Shown in pieces: positions 27,316 through 37,418 of a DNA stretch of 64,000 bases (position 1 is its first letter; each line of letters starts with the position of its first letter). The position numbers were made by a program, and so were the translations under genes. Below the pieces are notes generated by a model. The model was not told the origin of the DNA, did no database searches, and saw only the letters and a program-made list of their open reading frames with translations. Location of the stretch: NCBI GenBank assembly GCA_024399655.1, contig JAKSNP010000001.1, positions 124,001 to 188,000 on the forward strand. Reading direction: 5' to 3'. The DNA is from Paludibacteraceae bacterium. Lineage in GTDB: Bacteria > Bacteroidota > Bacteroidia > Bacteroidales > Paludibacteraceae.

Positions 27316-27585
27316 TTACCAGCTGGCTTTTTTAACGCCGGGGATAAGGCCTTTGGAGGCCATCTCACGGAACTGGATACGGCTCAAGCCGAATGCACGC
27401 ATGTAACCTTTCGGACGTCCGGTAATGCTGCAACGGTTGTGCAGGCGTACAGGGCTGGCGTTTTTCGGGAGAGCTTGGAGACCATCATAGTCACCATCCT
27501 TGAGGAGTTGAGCACGCTTTGCAGCATATTTAGCGCAGAGAGCAGCACGTTTTACCTCACGGGCTTTCATTGATTCTTTTGCCAT
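27316..27585 (-). CDS. rpsN: 30S ribosomal protein S14 (zinc-free form)
   Basis: 89 residues, the long form without the C-x2-C-x12-C-x2-C zinc site. The C-terminal half is [20 protein letters not shown] and [18 protein letters not shown]. It helps assemble the 30S head. It lies between rplE and rpsH. Confidence 0.97.
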   Translation of the reverse strand: MAKESMKAREVKRAALCAKYAAKRAQLLKDGDYDGLQALPKNASPVRLHNRCSITGRPKGYMRAFGLSRIQFREMASKGLIPGVKKASW

Positions 27586-27605
27586 AATAGATTTCGTTTA
27601 AAAGG

Positions 27606-28148
27606 TTACTTTTTAAAGGGAAGACCAAACTCGCGAAGCAGTGCGAAACCTTCAGCATCTGTAGGAGCTGTAGTTACGAACGTAATGTTCATACCGAGCA
27701 GTTTGGTAATGTTATCGATGTTAATCTCGGGGAAGATGATCTGCTCCTGGATACCGAGAGTATAGTTACCACGGCCGTCCATTTTGTTCTCGATACCTTT
27801 AAAGTCGCGGATACGCGGCAGAGCAACGCGGACAAGACGCTCCAGGAATTCGTACATGCGATCACCACGGAGAGTTACGCGAACACCGATAGGCATTTTT
27901 TTACGAACCTTGAAGTTAGCGATATCTTTTTTGGAAACCGTAGCAACGGCCTTCTGACCAGCGATGAGCGTCATTTCTTGTTGAGCGACATCAATGATCT
28001 TCTTGTCGGCAACAGCTTCGCCCAGTCCTTGATTGAGGACGATTTTTTGGAGTTTGGGGCACTGCATAACAGTGGTGTAATTGAACTCCTTCATCAGGAT
28101 GGGCACGATGCGCTCCTGATAATCTTGTTTCAAACTAGCTGTATTCAT
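27606..28148 (-). CDS. rplE: 50S ribosomal protein L5
   Basis: 180 residues. Motifs include [11 protein letters not shown] and [20 protein letters not shown] (the L5 signature region). It links 5S rRNA to the 50S and contacts P-site tRNA. The ATG lies two bases after the rplX stop, so the two are probably coupled. Confidence 0.98.
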   Translation of the reverse strand: MNTASLKQDYQERIVPILMKEFNYTTVMQCPKLQKIVLNQGLGEAVADKKIIDVAQQEMTLIAGQKAVATVSKKDIANFKVRKKMPIGVRVTLRGDRMYEFLERLVRVALPRIRDFKGIENKMDGRGNYTLGIQEQIIFPEINIDNITKLLGMNITFVTTAPTDAEGFALLREFGLPFKK

Positions 28149-28150
28149 TG

Positions 28151-28465
28151 TTAGATTTCTTTACCGGATTTTTTACTTACGCGGACCAGCTTACCATCCT
28201 TCAAGACACGACCAACGCGTACGGGTTTCCCGTCTTCAACGAGGTTGAGATTTGAGATGTGGATAGGAGCCTCCTGTTTAACTATGCCCCCTTGGGGGTT
28301 CTTTGCATTGGGTTTGGTAGCTTTGCTTACCATATTGATACCCTCTACGATAGCACGCTGTTTGTCAACGAGCACTTCCAGCACGCGGCCGGTTTTGCCT
28401 TTGTTCTCGCGATCACCTGCGTTCACATAAACGATATCACCTTTCTTAATATGTAACTTTGCCAT
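28151..28465 (-). CDS. rplX: 50S ribosomal protein L24
   Basis: 104 residues with an N-terminal KOW motif ([20 protein letters not shown]). It initiates 50S assembly and lies at the exit-tunnel mouth. It lies 20 bases after rplN. Confidence 0.97.
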   Translation of the reverse strand: MAKLHIKKGDIVYVNAGDRENKGKTGRVLEVLVDKQRAIVEGINMVSKATKPNAKNPQGGIVKQEAPIHISNLNLVEDGKPVRVGRVLKDGKLVRVSKKSGKEI

Positions 28466-28485
28466 ATTGTTGTAGAATTTGATGA

Positions 28486-28851
28486 TTAAAGCACTTCAGG
28501 TGCCAGAGAAATGATTTTCATGTTAGTTTGACGCAATTCACGAGCTACGGGACCAAAGATACGGCTACCACGGAGTTCACCAGCATTTGAGATAAGCACG
28601 CATGCATTATCGTCAAAACGGATATAACTACCATCGGCACGACGAACTTCCTTCTTAACGCGAACCACGATAGCACGGCTAACCGTACCGTCTTTGATTT
28701 CACTGGAAGGAATAACGCCCTTAACAGCCACTACGATGGTGTCACCCAGGGTGGCGTAACGTTTGCCGGTACCACCAAGAACGCGGATGCAGAGTGCTTC
28801 CTTAGCACCAGAGTTGTCAGCTACGACGAGTCTTGATTCTTGTTGTATCAT
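28486..28851 (-). CDS. rplN: 50S ribosomal protein L14
   Basis: 121 residues, [20 protein letters not shown] at the start, the highly conserved L14 N-terminus. It takes part in an intersubunit bridge. It is two bases from rpsQ, indicating coupling. Confidence 0.98.
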   Translation of the reverse strand: MIQQESRLVVADNSGAKEALCIRVLGGTGKRYATLGDTIVVAVKGVIPSSEIKDGTVSRAIVVRVKKEVRRADGSYIRFDDNACVLISNAGELRGSRIFGPVARELRQTNMKIISLAPEVL

Positions 28852-28853
28852 AA

Positions 28854-29111
28854 TTACTTAGCCCTTTCTACGATTTGAGTTAAACGCCAACGAACAGTTT
28901 TGCTCAGAGGACGAGTTTCCATAATACGTACAGTATCACCGATACCGCATTCGTTTTTCTCGTCGTGAACATGGAACTTGCGAGTTTTATTCACAAACTT
29001 GCCATAAATCGGGTGTTTTTCTTTCCATTTAACGGCTACGACAATAGTCTTATCCATTTTATTGGAAACGACAACGCCCTGACGCTCTTTACGAAGATTT
29101 CTTGTTTCCAT
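28854..29111 (-). CDS. rpsQ: 30S ribosomal protein S17
   Basis: 85 residues with an OB-fold: [16 protein letters not shown], then the signature [20 protein letters not shown]. It is a primary 16S rRNA 5'-domain binder. Neighbours are rpmC and rplN in canonical order. Confidence 0.98.
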   Translation of the reverse strand: METRNLRKERQGVVVSNKMDKTIVVAVKWKEKHPIYGKFVNKTRKFHVHDEKNECGIGDTVRIMETRPLSKTVRWRLTQIVERAK

Positions 29112-29123
29112 TTCTGTCGATTT

Positions 29124-29318
29124 TTACTTGGTTAATTCTCTACGACGGAGTTCAGTTGCCAGGCGAGCGATTGTCTTACGAGCAACCTTAATCTGCAACG
29201 GATTGTCGAGCGGAGAGATGCTGTGATTGAGTTTCATGCGAACCAAATTTTCTTTTTCGGTTGCCAGACGCTCTTGGATCTCAGCAGTTGTTAATTCTTT
29301 TACTTCAGCTGTTTTCAT
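29124..29318 (-). CDS. rpmC: 50S ribosomal protein L29
   Basis: 64 residues, a two-helix protein: ELTTAEIQERLATEKENLVR and IKVARKTIARLATELRRRE. It lies at the exit tunnel near the SRP/trigger-factor docking site and sits between rplP and rpsQ. Confidence 0.97.
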   Translation of the reverse strand: MKTAEVKELTTAEIQERLATEKENLVRMKLNHSISPLDNPLQIKVARKTIARLATELRRRELTK

Positions 29319-29326
29319 AATCCTTA

Positions 29327-29758
29327 TTAAACTAATTGGGTTGCGTCGTAATCACGTCTTACGACAAATTTAGTGGTGATAGGAAGTTTCTGAGCTGCCA
29401 GACGAAGAGCCTCTTTAGCGGTTTCGTAAGGAACGCCATCCACCTCGAAGATGATACGACCGGGAGCCAACGGAACTACGAATCCCTCGGGAGCACCTTT
29501 ACCTTTACCCATACGGACATCCAAGGGTTTCTTGGTAATCGGTTTATCGGGGAAAACGCGGATCCAAACTTGACCCTGACGTTGCATATAACGAGTTACG
29601 GCCACACGGGCTGCTTCGATTTGACGACCTGTCAACCAGATGGTACCAAGACTCTTGATACCGAACGAACCAAAAGCAAGTTCGTTACCGCGTTGCGCAT
29701 TGCCTTTGATACGGCCTTTTTGCGAGCGGCGGAATTTTGTTTTCTTAGGTTGTAACAT
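29327..29758 (-). CDS. rplP: 50S ribosomal protein L16
   Basis: 143 residues. The N-terminal [19 protein letters not shown] and the signature [13 protein letters not shown] identify L16, which positions the A-site tRNA. The Arg that is hydroxylated in some bacteria cannot be judged by eye. Confidence 0.98.
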   Translation of the reverse strand: MLQPKKTKFRRSQKGRIKGNAQRGNELAFGSFGIKSLGTIWLTGRQIEAARVAVTRYMQRQGQVWIRVFPDKPITKKPLDVRMGKGKGAPEGFVVPLAPGRIIFEVDGVPYETAKEALRLAAQKLPITTKFVVRRDYDATQLV

Positions 29759-29784
29759 AACTATAATCTACAAATCGGTTAAAC

Positions 29785-30534
29785 TTATTGTTTTTTGTTT
29801 CTGCGGAAATCACCACGACGGTCATCACGACGACCACCACGGCGGTCATCACGACGGTCACCACGTGCGTTATTCTTCTCTGCTGCGAAGTTAGGAGCAA
29901 GATCTTTCTTGCCATATACTTCACCGCGGCAGATCCAAACTTTGACACCCAGCATACCAACTTTGGTCAGAGCACCTACGTGGCAGTAATCAATGTCAGC
30001 ACGAAGCGTGTGCAGCGGGGTACGACCCTCTTTGTACATCTCAGAACGAGCGATTTCAGCACCGTTCAGACGACCGCTGATTTGAATCTTGATACCTTCA
30101 GCGCCCATACGCATGGTAGATGCGATGGCCATCTTAACGGCACGACGATAAGCGATACGACCTTCCAGTTGCTTAGCCACTTTCTGGGCTACGATGGTAG
30201 CATCCAATTCAGGACGTTTAACCTCGTAGATGTTGATCTGTACATCTTGTTTGGTGATTTTCTTCAGTTCCTCTTTCAATTTGTCAACTTCTTGTCCACC
30301 CTTACCGATAATATAACCGGGGCGAGCAGTGCAGACAGTTACAGTCACAAGTTTAAGAGTTCTTTCAATGACGATACGACTAATGCTAGCCTCAGCAAGA
30401 CGGGCATTGAGGTAATCACGAATTTTCTGGTCTTCAACGATGGTAGGTCCATAGTTTTTGCCACCGAACCAGTTGCTATCCCATCCACGTACTATACCCA
30501 GACGGTTGCTAACAGGTGAAATTTTCTGTCCCAT
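29785..30534 (-). CDS. rpsC: 30S ribosomal protein S3 with Arg/Asp-rich C-terminal tail
   Basis: 249 residues. The KH domain contains the GXXG loop ([20 protein letters not shown]), and the C-terminal domain includes [18 protein letters not shown]. After residue 215 comes an added basic/acidic tail with repeats of the RRDDRRG kind, ending RRNKKQ. S3 lies at the mRNA entry site and has helicase activity with S4 and S5. The tail is longer than in E. coli S3 (233 residues) and its DNA is repetitive. Confidence 0.97.
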   Translation of the reverse strand: MGQKISPVSNRLGIVRGWDSNWFGGKNYGPTIVEDQKIRDYLNARLAEASISRIVIERTLKLVTVTVCTARPGYIIGKGGQEVDKLKEELKKITKQDVQINIYEVKRPELDATIVAQKVAKQLEGRIAYRRAVKMAIASTMRMGAEGIKIQISGRLNGAEIARSEMYKEGRTPLHTLRADIDYCHVGALTKVGMLGVKVWICRGEVYGKKDLAPNFAAEKNNARGDRRDDRRGGRRDDRRGDFRRNKKQ

Positions 30535-30538
30535 AGTC

Positions 30539-30943
30539 TTACTTAGCTTCTTTAGTTTTGGTATCTACAAAGATTGTCACATGGTTAGAACGTTTGCGTA
30601 CACGATATCCTCGACCTTGAGGAGCGGTCAGGAGGCGTTTAAGCATCATGCCGCCGTCTACCATAACTTGACTTACATACAAAGTTTCCTGATCAGCTTT
30701 TTTGCCGGTTTTCTGTTCCCAGTTGGCGATAGCGGATTTCAGGAGTTTCTCGAGAGCACGCGAAGCCTCCTTAGTGGAGAAATGCAGTGCGCCGAGGGCA
30801 CGGTTCACTTCCATACCGCGAATCATATCAGCGACGAGGCGCATTTTACGCGGAGATGTAGGAACATTATTGAGCTTGGCGAAGTATTGACCCTGACGAG
30901 CCTCCTTCATTGCTTCAGCTGCGTTGTGTTTTCTAGCACCCAT
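30539..30943 (-). CDS. rplV: 50S ribosomal protein L22
   Basis: 134 residues. The exit-tunnel hairpin loop and the signature [19 protein letters not shown] are present near the C-terminus. L22 narrows the peptide tunnel together with L4. It lies four bases before rpsC, indicating coupling. Confidence 0.97.
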   Translation of the reverse strand: MGARKHNAAEAMKEARQGQYFAKLNNVPTSPRKMRLVADMIRGMEVNRALGALHFSTKEASRALEKLLKSAIANWEQKTGKKADQETLYVSQVMVDGGMMLKRLLTAPQGRGYRVRKRSNHVTIFVDTKTKEAK

Positions 30944-30963
30944 TGTTGTGTTTACTTTTTAAA

Positions 30964-31227
30964 TTATTTATTGCCGGAGTGACCACGGAAGGTACGAGTG
31001 GGAGCGAATTCACCAAGTTTGTGTCCTACCATGTTTTCGGTAACATACACCGGAATGAATTTGTTACCATTGTGAACTGCGATAGTGTGACCTACAAAAT
31101 CAGGAGAGATCATAGATGCGCGTGACCAGGTCTTAACAACTTCTTTTTTGTTAGCCTCATTCATAGCGAGCACCTTGTCTTCAAGCTTCAGATTGATAAA
31201 CGGTCCTTTTTTCAATGAACGACTCAT
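30964..31227 (-). CDS. rpsS: 30S ribosomal protein S19
   Basis: 87 residues: [19 protein letters not shown] at the start and [19 protein letters not shown] at the end, the S19 signature. It pairs with S13 at the top of the 30S head. Confidence 0.98.
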   Translation of the reverse strand: MSRSLKKGPFINLKLEDKVLAMNEANKKEVVKTWSRASMISPDFVGHTIAVHNGNKFIPVYVTENMVGHKLGEFAPTRTFRGHSGNK

Positions 31228-31248
31228 AATTTCTCTTAATTTAACAGG

Positions 31249-32073
31249 TTACTTTTTACGTCTTTCAATTATGTATTGGTTGCTTTGGTTCTTGGGATGA
31301 CGAGTCTTATAACCCTTAGCAAGCAATCCCTTGCGGCTTCTCGGATGTCCACCACTTGCGCGGCCTTCACCACCACCCATCGGGTGATCTACAGGGTTCA
31401 TCGTTACACCACGGTTGTGAGGACGACGACCCAGCCAACGGCTACGGCCGGCCTTACCGGACTTCTCCAAAGCGTGGTCGCTGTTACCAACGACACCAAC
31501 GGTAGCTTTGCAAGCTGCCAACACTTTGCGAAGTTCGCCCGAAGGCAACTTGATGAGAGCATACTTGTCTTCACGACCGGCCAATTGTGCGAACACGCCA
31601 GCCGAGCGAACCATTTGAGCGCCCTGACCGGGACGCATTTCAATGTTGTGAACCAAAGTTCCCAGAGGAATCTCAGCCAAAGGAAGAGAGTTTCCTACTT
31701 CAGGAGCGACACCCGTTCCTGACATAACTTGTTGACCTACCTGCAGCCCGTTGGGTGCAAGGATATAGCGCTTTTCGCCATCAGCATAGAACAAAAGTGC
31801 GATACGTGCCGAACGGTTAGGATCGTACTCAATAGTTTTAACGATAGCGGGTACACCGTCTTTGTTGCGCTTGAAGTCAATTACACGATATTTCTGCTTG
31901 TGTCCGCCGCCGATATAACGCATGGTCTCTTTACCGACATGGTTACGACCACCCGTTTTGCATTTACCGAACACGAGAGACTTCTCAGGTGCGCTTGCGG
32001 TAATTGTTTCAAACGCGCCTATAACTTTGTGTCTTTGCCCCGGTGTAGTGGGTTTTAATTTACGTACAGCCAT
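31249..32073 (-). CDS. rplB: 50S ribosomal protein L2
   Basis: 274 residues. It has the RNA-binding OB/SH3 domains and the C-terminal [20 protein letters not shown] motif containing the conserved His needed for peptidyl transferase centre assembly. It lies two bases after rplW. Confidence 0.98.
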   Translation of the reverse strand: MAVRKLKPTTPGQRHKVIGAFETITASAPEKSLVFGKCKTGGRNHVGKETMRYIGGGHKQKYRVIDFKRNKDGVPAIVKTIEYDPNRSARIALLFYADGEKRYILAPNGLQVGQQVMSGTGVAPEVGNSLPLAEIPLGTLVHNIEMRPGQGAQMVRSAGVFAQLAGREDKYALIKLPSGELRKVLAACKATVGVVGNSDHALEKSGKAGRSRWLGRRPHNRGVTMNPVDHPMGGGEGRASGGHPRSRKGLLAKGYKTRHPKNQSNQYIIERRKK

Positions 32074-32075
32074 TT

Positions 32076-32366
32076 TTAAATATTGCTATAAAAATCGATT
32101 GTTTCACCTTCTTTCAATGTTACAATAGCTTTCTTGTAAGCTTGTTGAGCGCCACGGAGCAAACCGCTCTTGGTATAACGCTGTTTGAGCTTGGGAGCCA
32201 CGATCAATGTATTAACATCAATCACTTGTACATTGTACATTTCTTCAACTGCCTTTTTGATTTCCACCTTATTGGCAGTTCTTTCTACGCGAAAACCATA
32301 ACGGTTCAACTTTTCGCCGGCGGCGGTCATCTTTTCGGTGACGATAGGTTTAATAATAATTGCCAT
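32076..32366 (-). CDS. rplW: 50S ribosomal protein L23
   Basis: 96 residues, [20 protein letters not shown] at the start and the KEMYNVQV-like region ([18 protein letters not shown]). It docks trigger factor and SRP at the exit tunnel. Confidence 0.97.
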   Translation of the reverse strand: MAIIIKPIVTEKMTAAGEKLNRYGFRVERTANKVEIKKAVEEMYNVQVIDVNTLIVAPKLKQRYTKSGLLRGAQQAYKKAIVTLKEGETIDFYSNI

Positions 32367-32378
32367 AATCTTACCTCC

Positions 32379-33008
32379 TTATGCGTTAAAAGTTGATTCA
32401 ATACCAGCGATAGCGTTCTCAACGATAACGACAGCGCTCGAATTCATGATTGCGTAAGTATTCAGTTCGTTGACGGTCATCACATTGGTATGTTGGATGT
32501 TACGAGCAGACTTAAGCACTTCCATATTGTTCTCATTGAGGACGAAAAGTACTTTTTTGTCAGCTATTTTGAGATTGTTCATTACCTCAACCATAGCTTT
32601 GGTTTTAGGAGCATCGAAATGCAATGCGTCCAAAACAATGATCTGGTCGTTTTTAGCGCGCAAGCTCAAAGCAGAACGGCGAGCCAATTGTTTAACCTTG
32701 TGATTCAATTTGAAGCTGTAGTCGCGTGGAACGGGACCGAAAATGGTACCACCACCTACGCGTACCGGCGATTTCAAATCACCCGGACGAGCACCGCCTC
32801 CACCTTTCTGACGACCCAATTTGCGGGTTGAGTGAGCGTTCTCGCTACGTTGTTTAGCTTTTGCTGTACCTTGACGATTGTTTGCCAAGAATTGCTTAAC
32901 GTCCAAATAAATAGCATGGTCGTTAGGCTCAATACCGAAGATAGCATCATTGAGGACTACCTTCTTACCGGTTGCTTGACCGGCCATATTCATAATACTA
33001 AGTTCCAT
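32379..33008 (-). CDS. rplD: 50S ribosomal protein L4
   Basis: 209 residues. The tunnel loop [20 protein letters not shown] with [14 protein letters not shown] is conserved. In E. coli, L4 also represses the S10 operon through a leader; the structured spacers before rpsJ and rplC in this window are candidate counterparts (inference). Confidence 0.98.
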   Translation of the reverse strand: MELSIMNMAGQATGKKVVLNDAIFGIEPNDHAIYLDVKQFLANNRQGTAKAKQRSENAHSTRKLGRQKGGGGARPGDLKSPVRVGGGTIFGPVPRDYSFKLNHKVKQLARRSALSLRAKNDQIIVLDALHFDAPKTKAMVEVMNNLKIADKKVLFVLNENNMEVLKSARNIQHTNVMTVNELNTYAIMNSSAVVIVENAIAGIESTFNA

Positions 33009-33013
33009 AACTA

Positions 33014-33628
33014 TTACTTGTTAATCGTTACAATACTGTTTTTAGCTCCGGGAATCGAGCCTTTAACCATAAGCAAATTGTACTCGGGAATCACTTTGAG
33101 GATTTGAAGGTTTTGAACGGTTACGCGATCCTGTCCCATGTGACCAGCCATACGAGTGCCGGGGAAGATACGAGAAGGATAAGCGCAAGCACCAACAGAA
33201 CCGGGGGCACGCAGACGGTCGTCCTGACCGTGAGTGGATTGACCAACACCACCGAAACCGTGACGTTTAACAACGCCTTGATAACCTTTACCTTTAGAAG
33301 TTCCGATTACATCTACAAACGAGTTCTCTTCGAAGATGGATACTGTCAAAGTATCACCCAAGTTCAACTCCTCGTCAAAGTCAAACTCTGCAAGGTGGCG
33401 CATAGGTTGCACGCCAGCTGCTTTGAAGTGACCAGCTTGAGCTTTATTGGTGTGTTTCTCTGTCATAGGCATGAAACCAACCTGTACAGCTTTGTAGCCG
33501 TCTTTCTCCACAGTCTTAAGTTGCGTTACAACACAAGGACCACATTCGATAACGGTGCATGGGATATTCTTACCATCAGCACCAAAAACGGAAGTCATTC
33601 CGACTTTTTTACCTAATAATCCTGGCAT
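33014..33628 (-). CDS. rplC: 50S ribosomal protein L3
   Basis: 204 residues. The start [19 protein letters not shown] and the signature [16 protein letters not shown] are typical, with the Gln-containing loop [20 protein letters not shown]. It is one of the first assembly proteins of the 50S. A 98-base structured spacer separates it from rpsJ. Confidence 0.98.
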   Translation of the reverse strand: MPGLLGKKVGMTSVFGADGKNIPCTVIECGPCVVTQLKTVEKDGYKAVQVGFMPMTEKHTNKAQAGHFKAAGVQPMRHLAEFDFDEELNLGDTLTVSIFEENSFVDVIGTSKGKGYQGVVKRHGFGGVGQSTHGQDDRLRAPGSVGACAYPSRIFPGTRMAGHMGQDRVTVQNLQILKVIPEYNLLMVKGSIPGAKNSIVTINK

Positions 33629-33673
33629 TTTTGTGGATATATTAAATGGTTATTAAATAGTTGGATATTCTCG

Positions 33674-33708
33674 CCGACGGGGGATACGTGATATTGTCTA
33701 TCCGTCGG
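33674..33708 (-). promoter_or_regulatory. Stem-loop in the rpsJ-rplC spacer
   Basis: CCGACGG (33674-33680) and CCGTCGG (33702-33708) pair perfectly, and GATA/TATC extends the stem with a two-base bulge. There is no U-tract after it on the transcribed strand, so it is not an intrinsic terminator; it is a candidate regulatory or processing structure. Confidence 0.55.
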
Positions 33709-33726
33709 AAATACCCGATTGTTGTA

Positions 33727-34032
33727 CTACACTTTAATCTCAACTTCCACACCGCTGGCGAGCTCGAGTTTCATCAAAGCTTCTACGGTTTTGTTGTTTG
33801 ATTCGTAAATATCAATCAGACGTTTGTAAGTAGCAAGTTCGAATTGCTCACGCGATTTTTTGTTTACGAATGTTGAACGGTTGACAGTAAAGATGCGTTT
33901 GTGTGTAGGAAGTGGAATAGGACCACTTACAACAGCACCCGTAGCCTTAACGGTCTTAACGATCTTCTCTGCTGATTTGTCCACCAGGTTGTGGTCGAAC
34001 GATTTCAGTTTGATACGGATTTTTTGACTCAT
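33727..34032 (-). CDS. rpsJ: 30S ribosomal protein S10
   Basis: 101 residues from the ATG at 34032 ([18 protein letters not shown]); the longer frame upstream belongs to the leader hairpin. The C-terminal SGVEVEIKV and the signature [18 protein letters not shown] region are present. S10 is in the 30S head and as NusE takes part in antitermination with NusB, whose gene is also in this window. Confidence 0.97.
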   Translation of the reverse strand: MSQKIRIKLKSFDHNLVDKSAEKIVKTVKATGAVVSGPIPLPTHKRIFTVNRSTFVNKKSREQFELATYKRLIDIYESNNKTVEALMKLELASGVEVEIKV

Positions 34033-34060
34033 TGTTGTTTTTTTTAATTTGTTAGTATTA

Positions 34061-34116
34061 GTGCTCGTACGCGGTGCGCAAAGAGTCATTTGCTTGCGCC
34101 CTACGCGTACATGCAC
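34061..34116 (-). promoter_or_regulatory. Long hairpin in the fusA-rpsJ spacer (rpsJ leader)
   Basis: Outer arms GTGCTCGTACGCG (34061-34073) and CGCGTACATGCAC (34104-34116) pair except for a two-base internal loop; GCGCAA/TTGCGC pair inside. It lies 29 bases before the rpsJ ATG. The sequence after it in the transcript is A-rich, so it is not a terminator. It could be a ribosomal-protein control site or an RNA processing site. Confidence 0.55.
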
Positions 34117-34138
34117 GGAAATTTATATAATGTCTATT

Positions 34139-36253
34139 TTAGACCAGATCCACGCGGCCACCGCATTCGGTCAGCACATTGCGAGCGATGCTTGAACTTA
34201 CGGCCTCGTAGTGAGAGAACTCCATCGAGCTGGTAGCACGACCGGAAGTGATGGTACGTAAAGCAGTTACATAGCCGAACATTTCAGCCAACGGAACTTT
34301 TGCTTTCACGATACGAGCTCCCGTACGGGCAGTATCCATTCCTTCCACTTGACCACGACGTTTATTCAGGTCACCGATTACATCACCCATATTTTCTTCG
34401 GGCGTAACCACTTCGACCTTCATAATCGGCTCCATCAGAACAGGCTTTGCTTTAGCGCAAGCATTCTTGAATGCGATTTGAGCACAAATCTCGAATGACA
34501 ACTGATCAGAGTCAACCGGATGGAACGAACCGTCAATAACGGTCACCTTCAGTTTGTCAAGCGGGAAACCAGCAAGAATACCGTTCTTCATCGCACTTTG
34601 GAAACCCTTTTCGATGGCAGGGATGTATTCCTTAGGAATATCACCGCCCTTCACTTCATCCACAAACTGGAGAGTTCCTTCAAATTCAGGATCAGCAGGC
34701 TCAACTCGAACGATAATATCTGCGAATTTACCGCGGCCACCGGTTTGTTTCTTATAAGTTTCACGAAGTTCAACAGGTTGTGAGATAGCCTCACGATAAG
34801 CCACTTGCGGACGTCCCTGGTTGCATTCAACATGGAATTCGCGACGCAAACGGTCAATAATGATTTCCAAGTGGAGTTCACCCATTCCGGAGATCACGGT
34901 TTGACCGGTCTGTTCATCACTCTTAACGGTGAATGTGGGATCCTCTTCAGCCAATTTGCTCAAGCCGATTCCAAGTTTATCCAAGTCAGCCTGTGATTTC
35001 GGTTCAACCGAGATACCGATTACAGGTGCGGGGAATTCAATGGATTCGAGAGTAATTTGAGCACCTTCGGAGCACAAAGTATCACCGGTACGAATATCCT
35101 TGAAGCCGACGCCGGCACCGATATCACCAGCAGCGATAAATTCGACAGGATTCTGGTGATTGGAGTGCATTTGGAAGATACGGCTAATACGCTCGCGCTT
35201 GCCCGAGCGCGTATTATATATATAGGAGCCAGCTTCCAGTTTACCGCTGTAAACTCTGAAATAGCAGAGGCGTCCCACATAAGGATCGGTAGCGATCTTG
35301 AAGGCCAAAGCACAAAGGGGTTCATCTTCGTCGGCATGACGCACCAACTCTTTCTCAGTATGAGGATCGGTACCCTTAATTTCTTCGGTGTCCATAGGAG
35401 AGGGCAGATAGGCGCATACTGCATCCAACATAGTCTGCACACCCTTGTTTTTGAAACTGGAGCCACAGATTACAGGGAAGATATGAAGACCAACCGTACC
35501 CTTACGGATAGCAGCCCGGATTTCATCTTCAGTAATAGTAGAAGGATCCGAGAAATACTTTTCCATCAACGCGTCATCAAATTCAGCGCAGGTTTCCAGC
35601 ATTTTGTCTCTCCACTCTTCTGCATCCTGACGAAGTGCTTCAGGAATTTCCTCCTCCACATATTCAGCCCCCATCGTTTCATCATGCCAAACAATAGCTT
35701 TCATTTTGACCAGGTCGACCACTCCTTTGAAAGTTTCTTCAGCTCCAATAGGAATCTGAATAGGACAAGGAGTAGCACCCAAAGTCTCTTTTATCTGGCG
35801 GACTACGTCATAGAAATTGGCACCAGAGCGGTCCATTTTATTAACATAGCACAAGCGGGGCACACCGTATTTATCAGCCTGACGCCACACGGTTTCACTC
35901 TGCGGCTGAACGCCACCTACTGCGCACAATGCCATAACGGCACCGTCCAGAATACGGAGGCTACGTTCCACCTCTACAGTAAAGTCCACGTGGCCCGGAG
36001 TATCTATAAGGTTTATCTTATATTTATTACCCGCGTACGACCAATAGGTGGTAGTGGCAGCAGAAGTGATCGTGATACCACGCTCCTGCTCCTGTTCCAT
36101 CCAGTCCATAGTCGCAGCGCCATCGTGCACTTCGCCGATCTTGTGCGTAAGACCGGTGTAGAACAGAATACGTTCCGAAGTGGTTGTCTTACCGGCATCA
36201 ATGTGAGCCATAATGCCGATGTTGCGGTTATATTTTAAATCGTGCTTGGCCAT
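34139..36253 (-). CDS. fusA: Elongation factor G
   Basis: 704 residues. GTPase motifs G1 [11 protein letters not shown]2 [12 protein letters not shown]3 DTPGHVDF and G4 NKMDRSG are intact; domains II-V follow, with [15 protein letters not shown] at the C-terminus. It translocates tRNA and mRNA after peptide transfer. The str operon position, three bases after rpsG, supports the canonical EF-G rather than a paralogue. Confidence 0.98.
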   Translation of the reverse strand: MAKHDLKYNRNIGIMAHIDAGKTTTSERILFYTGLTHKIGEVHDGAATMDWMEQEQERGITITSAATTTYWSYAGNKYKINLIDTPGHVDFTVEVERSLRILDGAVMALCAVGGVQPQSETVWRQADKYGVPRLCYVNKMDRSGANFYDVVRQIKETLGATPCPIQIPIGAEETFKGVVDLVKMKAIVWHDETMGAEYVEEEIPEALRQDAEEWRDKMLETCAEFDDALMEKYFSDPSTITEDEIRAAIRKGTVGLHIFPVICGSSFKNKGVQTMLDAVCAYLPSPMDTEEIKGTDPHTEKELVRHADEDEPLCALAFKIATDPYVGRLCYFRVYSGKLEAGSYIYNTRSGKRERISRIFQMHSNHQNPVEFIAAGDIGAGVGFKDIRTGDTLCSEGAQITLESIEFPAPVIGISVEPKSQADLDKLGIGLSKLAEEDPTFTVKSDEQTGQTVISGMGELHLEIIIDRLRREFHVECNQGRPQVAYREAISQPVELRETYKKQTGGRGKFADIIVRVEPADPEFEGTLQFVDEVKGGDIPKEYIPAIEKGFQSAMKNGILAGFPLDKLKVTVIDGSFHPVDSDQLSFEICAQIAFKNACAKAKPVLMEPIMKVEVVTPEENMGDVIGDLNKRRGQVEGMDTARTGARIVKAKVPLAEMFGYVTALRTITSGRATSSMEFSHYEAVSSSIARNVLTECGGRVDLV

Positions 36254-36256
36254 TTA

Positions 36257-36733
36257 TTAGAATCTGAAGTGTGCGAATGCACGGTTAGCCTCTGCCATAC
36301 GGTGCATATCCTCCTTACGTTTGAAGGCACCACCTTGGCTATTGAGGGCGTCCATAATTTCAGCGGCAAGTTTTTCAGCCATGCTATGACCGCCACGTTT
36401 GCGTGCGAAGGCAATCATGTTCTTCATGGCGATACTCTCTTTACGGTCAGGGCGAATTTCGGTAGGAACCTGGAAGGTAGCACCGCCGATACGTTTCGAC
36501 TTAACCTCTACCAGAGGAGTAACATTGTCGAGGGCCTGTTTCCAGAGCTCAAGAGCCGACTTGTCAGCATCTTTCACTTTCTGACCAACAGTTTCCAGTG
36601 CGGTATAGAATACGGAATAAGCGGTATTCTTTTTACCGTCCAGCATGAGGTGGTTCACAAATTTAGCCACCATCACCTCTCCATAAACGGGATCCGGAAT
36701 GATCACACGTTTTTTCGGTTTTGCTTTTCTCAT
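36257..36733 (-). CDS. rpsG: 30S ribosomal protein S7
   Basis: 158 residues. [20 protein letters not shown] is at the start and [20 protein letters not shown] in the core. It is a primary binder of the 16S 3' domain. The 131-base spacer to rpsL contains a perfect short hairpin, AAATCCA/TGGATTT (36771-36789). Confidence 0.98.
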   Translation of the reverse strand: MRKAKPKKRVIIPDPVYGEVMVAKFVNHLMLDGKKNTAYSVFYTALETVGQKVKDADKSALELWKQALDNVTPLVEVKSKRIGGATFQVPTEIRPDRKESIAMKNMIAFARKRGGHSMAEKLAAEIMDALNSQGGAFKRKEDMHRMAEANRAFAHFRF

Positions 36734-36864
36734 TGTTGTTTACTTGTTTTTTTGGTTGTCTATCGTCTTCAAATCCAGCTCGTGGATTTTACTCAACCGA
36801 TCAACCCATTGTTAATCTGTCCCATCGTATGGAACCTTTAATTAAAAAAGTTGGAATTTAAAAC

Positions 36865-37245
36865 TTACTTCTTAGCTTTCGGACGCTTAGCGCCGTATTT
36901 GCTTCGACGTTGCAGGCGGTTTGCTACACCAGCGGTATCCAACGTGCCGCGAACGATGTGGTAACGAACACCCGGAAGATCCTTAACACGACCACCACGT
37001 ACCATAACGATACTGTGCTCTTGCAAGTTGTGACCTTCACCCGGAATGTAAGCATTCACTTCCTTTTGGTTCGTCAAACGAACACGAGCCACCTTACGCA
37101 TTGCGGAATTAGGCTTTTTAGGAGTGGTTGTGTAAACACGTACACATACGCCACGACGTTGAGGGCAGCTGTCCAATGCAGGGCTCTTGCTCTTGTCGAT
37201 AAGTTCTGCTCTTCCTTTTCTAACTAACTGTTGAATTGTAGGCAT
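36865..37245 (-). CDS. rpsL: 30S ribosomal protein S12
   Basis: 126 residues. [19 protein letters not shown] contains the decoding-centre Lys (Lys42 region) and [17 protein letters not shown] the second Lys (Lys87 region), so the streptomycin-sensitive sequence is present. It monitors codon-anticodon pairing. It is the first gene of the cluster, behind a strong promoter; rpoB and rpoC are not upstream. Confidence 0.98.
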   Translation of the reverse strand: MPTIQQLVRKGRAELIDKSKSPALDSCPQRRGVCVRVYTTTPKKPNSAMRKVARVRLTNQKEVNAYIPGEGHNLQEHSIVMVRGGRVKDLPGVRYHIVRGTLDTAGVANRLQRRSKYGAKRPKAKK

Positions 37246-37302
37246 TGTAACTTGTTTTGGTTAATTGATTTTTGATATTAAATTTATTCGTGCCTTTCTC
37301 GT

Positions 37303-37326
37303 ACATACGTATGTGCGTGCATACGT
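37303..37326 (-). promoter_or_regulatory. Alternative hairpins in the rpsL leader
   Basis: ACGTATG (37307-37313) pairs with CATACGT (37320-37326) around six bases. The overlapping palindrome ACATACGTATGT (37303-37314) can fold instead, so the two are mutually exclusive. They lie in the roughly 95-base untranslated leader. Confidence 0.45.
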
Positions 37327-37343
37327 TACAACGAAAAAGCGTG

Positions 37344-37374
37344 CAAAGGTACTGCTTTTTTTTGACCTGTGCAA
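37344..37374 (-). promoter_or_regulatory. Promoter of the str-S10-spc-alpha cluster
   Basis: On the - strand, TACCTTTG (plus-strand CAAAGGTA, 37344-37351) and TTG (plus-strand CAA, 37372-37374) are 20 bases apart, with the same A-tract, GCAGTA and CACGC surroundings as the tRNA-Gln promoter. Confidence 0.88.
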
Positions 37375-37418
37375 GTTTTTTCGTAAAAAAAATACAAAAT
37401 TCCGTTAAAAAAGTGATT

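Noticed and set aside
35057..36238. 393-residue + strand frame opposite fusA
   Set aside because: It is a long antisense shadow of the highly biased EF-G gene; no family motif.
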